Assembly (NCBI GenBank): GCA_042218715.1
Contig: JBDGQU010000102.1
Coordinates: forward strand, 1-25,459
From: JAGXLP01 sp042218715
GTDB lineage: Bacteria; Bipolaricaulota; Bipolaricaulia; M55B111
Direction: 5' to 3'
Length of the DNA: 25,459 nucleotides
The notes beneath the pieces are model-generated. The model was not told the DNA's origin, ran no database searches, and saw only the letters and a list, made by a program, of their open reading frames with translations. This document shows positions 22,835 to 25,459 of the stretch, one piece after another. The translations under genes and the position numbers were made by a program. How positions within the stretch are numbered: the stretch's first letter is position 1; each line of letters starts with the position of its first letter.

Positions 22835-25042
22835 ATGCTATCGATTTACGATTTGAGTCTGGTACCGGGAATTATTTCAGCGCTTGCATTGTTGCTTGCC
22901 TGGTACCTTGTTCGGTACGTAAAAAAGCAAGATCAAGGAACATCAAAAATGAAGGACCTCCAAAGGTACATACGAGAGGGTGCCTGGACCTTCATGAGCG
23001 AGGAAGTTAGAGTATTCGCCGTAGTAATGTTCGTAATCGCCGGCCTGTTATGGGGACTCTTCTATTGGGAAGTGGCAGTAGCTTTTCTAATAGGAGCGAT
23101 CCTATCCATGACTGCGGCTTTCATCGGTATGAACTCTGCCACTCTTTCCAACGGGAGAACCACCAACGCCGCTAGAAGCAACTTTAAGAAGGCTTTAAAT
23201 ATAGCGATTTCCGGAGGAGCGGTTATGGGATTGGCTGTAGCGGGCCTGGCTCTAGGAGGATTGGTCCTTGTCGTAACGATATTCAGAGGTTCATTTAACC
23301 CAGCCACTTTACACATTCAAACCAAGTCCATACCCGTCATTAGCCAGTTACTTGGACGGGACGTAAATCTTATAAAAGGAGCCCTCATCGTCAGTGCCTA
23401 TTCTATGGGAGCGTCCCTCGTCGCTCTGTTCGATCGTGTAGGTGGTGGCATTTACACTAAAGCTGCCGACATGGGTGCGGATCTCGTAGGAAAGGTAGAA
23501 CAGGGACTTCCCGAAGACGACCCACGAAATCCCGCGTCCGTAGCGGACAACGTAGGAGACAACGTAGGAGACGTCGGAGGGCTAGGAGCTGACCTGCTCG
23601 AATCATTCATCGGATCGATCATTTCAGTAATCGTGATCATGCTCTACGTATTCGTCGGTCAGGGAGTCGAAGGAAAAGTGGCACCTTCCCTTCAAAATAT
23701 GCTCGGACAGCTCGGTCTAAACGTAGGCCTTACGACGAACCAATTCTGGTGGTCTATATTTACACCGATGTTGATCGTCGCGTCTGGAATTTTTGCCAGC
23801 ATAATTGGCGTCTACTACATTAGGATGAGTTCGAGAGAAGAAGGAATGCAGACTACTTTGATGAACGGGACGAGAATTTCGGCTCTGCTGACGGCCGTAT
23901 TCGCATTTATAATAATATGGATTTCTCCCATGAACTTTGCCCCGTTCTGGGCTGTCCTGACGGGCGCTCTCGTTGGAATTGTGATTGGTTATATCTCCGA
24001 ATACTATACCTCTGCCTCCTATAGCCCCGTCCAAAGAATTGCCGAACAGAACGACGCGGGGACGGCAGTCGGTATTACTTCGGGAATGTCAGTCGGCATG
24101 TTAAGTACCTTTGTGCCGGCGCTCGCAATAGCAGTGGCCGTAATAATTTCTTACTGGCTTGCCGGATTGATGGGCGTAGCTTACGGAGCCCTGGGAATGC
24201 TCTCCTTCGTTGCCATAACGGTATCGGTAGATACTTACGGTCCCATCGCCGATAACGCCGGAGGTATCGCCGAAGGTGCAGGGCTCGAGGAAGACGTGAG
24301 AGAACGAACCGATAAACTGGACTCCATAGGAAATACAACCGCGGCAATAGGGAAAGGTTTCGCAATTGGTTCGGCTGCCTTCTCCGCCCTTGCGCTAATC
24401 GCCGCCTACATGTGGTCGGCAATAGGTAGCGCCGAAGCGGTCAAGGTACCCACGATAAAGATACTTTCGTCGGAACCCGGCATAGGAGGATCCGTGGTGG
24501 CGGCCCTTTTCCTAGGCGCTATGATCCCCTACGTATTTTCGGCTCTCTTGATAAGAGGTGTAAGCGATACGGCGGGAACCATGGTCCAGGAAGTGAGACG
24601 GCAATTCAAGGAAATGCCGGGAATACTTGAGGGCGAAACCAAGCCGGACTACAACAAGTGTATTTCTATTACGTCCGCGGGTGGGCTTCGAAGAATGGTA
24701 ATACCATCCCTTCTGGCCGTATTCATGCCGATAATAGTCGGCCTGATTTTGGGAAGGTTCGCCCTCGCGGGATTCCTGATAGGTGCCCTGCTGTCCTGTC
24801 TACAACTCGCAATTTATTGCGCCAACACTGGTGGGGCTCTGGACAATGCAAAGAAGTACATCGAAGAAGGTCACTTCGGTGGCAAGAACTCAGAGGCCCA
24901 CGACGCGAGCGTAGTCGGTGACACGGTCGGTGATCCGCTCAAGGATACCGTCGGCCCTTCGCTGGACATTCTAGCTAAACTGATGTCGGTCGTTTCAATT
25001 CTGTTCGCCTCTCTATTTCCCGTTTACCCAATAATCTTCTAA
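22835..25042 (+). CDS. hppA: Membrane-bound K+-dependent pyrophosphatase, probably Na+-pumping
   Basis: This 735-residue protein with about 16 membrane helices couples hydrolysis of pyrophosphate to ion pumping. The conserved active-site blocks are GGGIYTKAADMGADLVGKVE, DNVGDNVGD, GPIADNAGG and, near the C-terminus, VVGDTVGDPLKDTVGPS. In the motif GNTTAAIGKG the determinant position is Ala rather than Lys, which marks the K+-dependent class. In GADLLESFIGSI the Glu sits three residues after the Asp, as in Thermotoga-type Na+ pumps rather than plant H+ pumps. Na+ pumping would suit a salty habitat but is inferred. ATG 22835 is preferred because GGAGGAG lies eight bases upstream; a TTG directly before it is the alternative. 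A clear terminator follows. Confidence 0.95.
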   Translation: MLSIYDLSLVPGIISALALLLAWYLVRYVKKQDQGTSKMKDLQRYIREGAWTFMSEEVRVFAVVMFVIAGLLWGLFYWEVAVAFLIGAILSMTAAFIGMNSATLSNGRTTNAARSNFKKALNIAISGGAVMGLAVAGLALGGLVLVVTIFRGSFNPATLHIQTKSIPVISQLLGRDVNLIKGALIVSAYSMGASLVALFDRVGGGIYTKAADMGADLVGKVEQGLPEDDPRNPASVADNVGDNVGDVGGLGADLLESFIGSIISVIVIMLYVFVGQGVEGKVAPSLQNMLGQLGLNVGLTTNQFWWSIFTPMLIVASGIFASIIGVYYIRMSSREEGMQTTLMNGTRISALLTAVFAFIIIWISPMNFAPFWAVLTGALVGIVIGYISEYYTSASYSPVQRIAEQNDAGTAVGITSGMSVGMLSTFVPALAIAVAVIISYWLAGLMGVAYGALGMLSFVAITVSVDTYGPIADNAGGIAEGAGLEEDVRERTDKLDSIGNTTAAIGKGFAIGSAAFSALALIAAYMWSAIGSAEAVKVPTIKILSSEPGIGGSVVAALFLGAMIPYVFSALLIRGVSDTAGTMVQEVRRQFKEMPGILEGETKPDYNKCISITSAGGLRRMVIPSLLAVFMPIIVGLILGRFALAGFLIGALLSCLQLAIYCANTGGALDNAKKYIEEGHFGGKNSEAHDASVVGDTVGDPLKDTVGPSLDILAKLMSVVSILFASLFPVYPIIF

Positions 25043-25067
25043 CAGACCAAATAACGTAGAACGTCAC

Positions 25068-25099
25068 GGGAGTCCGGAATAATCCGGGCTCCCTTTTTA
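25068..25099 (+). terminator. Rho-independent terminator of hppA
   Basis: An 11-bp stem, GGGAGTCCGGA (25068-25078) with TCCGGGCTCCC (25083-25093) and one G-T wobble, has a 4-base loop and is followed by TTTTT. Confidence 0.9.
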
Positions 25100-25104
25100 T
25101 TTTG

Positions 25105-25307
25105 ACTCAGTTCTTTCACCGCACCGTCATAGTTAATTTTAGGCCGTTACCGTCCCCTACCGCTTACGTGACAACTGATTAACCTTAAAATTTTTAAGTA
25201 TGCAAAGCCTCGGCAGCCAGGTAAGCGGCAGGGGGGATAGAAGAGAAAATTAAATCCCCGTTCGTGAATTTCCGCCTCTGTTTCATATACTTGTGGAAGA
25301 ACTGAGT
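25105..25307. mobile_element. Family A element, copy A6 (203 bp, best ends)
   Basis: ACTCAGTTCTTTCACC (25105-25120) faces GTGGAAGAACTGAGT (25293-25307). The interior has CCGCTTACGTGACAACTGATTAACC and, inverted, CAGCCAGGTAAGCGG. TTG occurs right outside both ends, a possible 3-base target duplication. It lies just downstream of the hppA terminator. Confidence 0.85.
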
Positions 25308-25355
25308 TTGTTCCAAAGTTCTTATGAAACTAATAGAAAAGTACAGTCCACTAAA

Positions 25356-25435
25356 ACCAAAATTGCGCGGTTTTGACCTGGTAAATTAACAAGGAAGAGT
25401 TAACCGAAAAACTTATTTGATAAACGGGAGTTGGT
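25356..25435. repeat. 80-base left extension of element B3
   Basis: This is the ungapped counterpart of 20666-20745 (about 80% the same), leading directly into the B3 terminal repeat. Confidence 0.8.
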
Positions 25436-25459
25436 CCAGCACCCAGTTTAATATCGATA
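25436..25459. mobile_element. Family B element, copy B3 (cut by the window end)
   Basis: The first 19 bases, CCAGCACCCAGTTTAATAT, are identical to the left end of B2. The rest lies outside the window. Confidence 0.75.

Overview
The window reads as a chromosomal stretch of a bacterium. Its genes are mostly single-copy housekeeping genes of bacterial type: RuvB, UvrB, bifunctional RibF, NrnA, a class II CCA nucleotidyltransferase with an HD domain, and GluRS. Most starts have Shine-Dalgarno sequences of the GGAGG type. The proteins are very rich in Asp and Glu, as in salt-adapted cells. The phosphoglycerate mutase is of the archaeal ApgM type, and the membrane pyrophosphatase has the residues of the K+-dependent, probably Na+-pumping class. 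Together this suggests an anaerobic or microaerobic, possibly halophilic, deep-branching bacterium. An Acetothermia/KB1-like lineage is only a guess; the sequence cannot settle the taxon.

Layout. Positions 1-160 hold a short repeat (C1) and the start of a thioredoxin-CcdA fusion for thiol-disulfide traffic (161-1450, +). On the minus strand follow an Fe-S assembly pair sufS-sufU (overlapping, 3049-1465), a ZIP metal transporter and a CysQ-like phosphatase (4951-3240). A clear sigma70-type promoter at 5123-5151 starts a plus-strand operon: a NifX/NifB-type protein, an FAD/NAD(P) oxidoreductase and a class I aminotransferase (5182-8030). A minus-strand group holds lpd, apgM and a DUF501 protein (11368-8058). 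A stand-alone TGS GTPase (+) ends base to base against the CCA enzyme (-), which is preceded by an acidic protein of unknown function. nrnA and ribF overlap by ATGA. Divergent from them, ruvB starts a run of plus-strand genes: ruvB, uvrB, gltX and hppA.

The unusual part is the DNA between the genes. Family A is a palindromic, MITE-like element of about 200 bp with 16-bp terminal inverted repeats (ACTCAGTTCTTTCACC) and an internal inverted repeat (CCGCTTACCTGGC). At least five copies or fragments are present, plus a related 595-bp locus with the same ends. They sit mostly just downstream of stop codons. One copy supplies the last codons of ribF, and another probably supplies the ribosome binding site of the TGS GTPase. 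Family B is an element of about 108 bp with 19-bp inverted repeats (outer part CCAGCACCCAG fixed, inner part different but complementary in each copy) and a central hairpin. Two copies carry the same 80-bp left extension. Family C is a 24-bp direct repeat upstream of two genes.

Gene-free stretches over 300 bases are 17853-18579 (family A ends, a hairpin-rich segment, a B element, the uvrB promoter), 20566-21080 (an orphan promoter, an extended B element, repeat C2, the gltX promoter), 22518-22834 (a full A element) and 25043-25459 (terminator, a full A element, the start of an extended B element). I see no tRNA, rRNA, CRISPR array, transposase gene or prophage gene. ruvB and uvrB have no Shine-Dalgarno sequence but have good -35/-10 boxes placed so that transcription would start at or next to the ATG, which suggests leaderless mRNAs for two DNA-repair genes.
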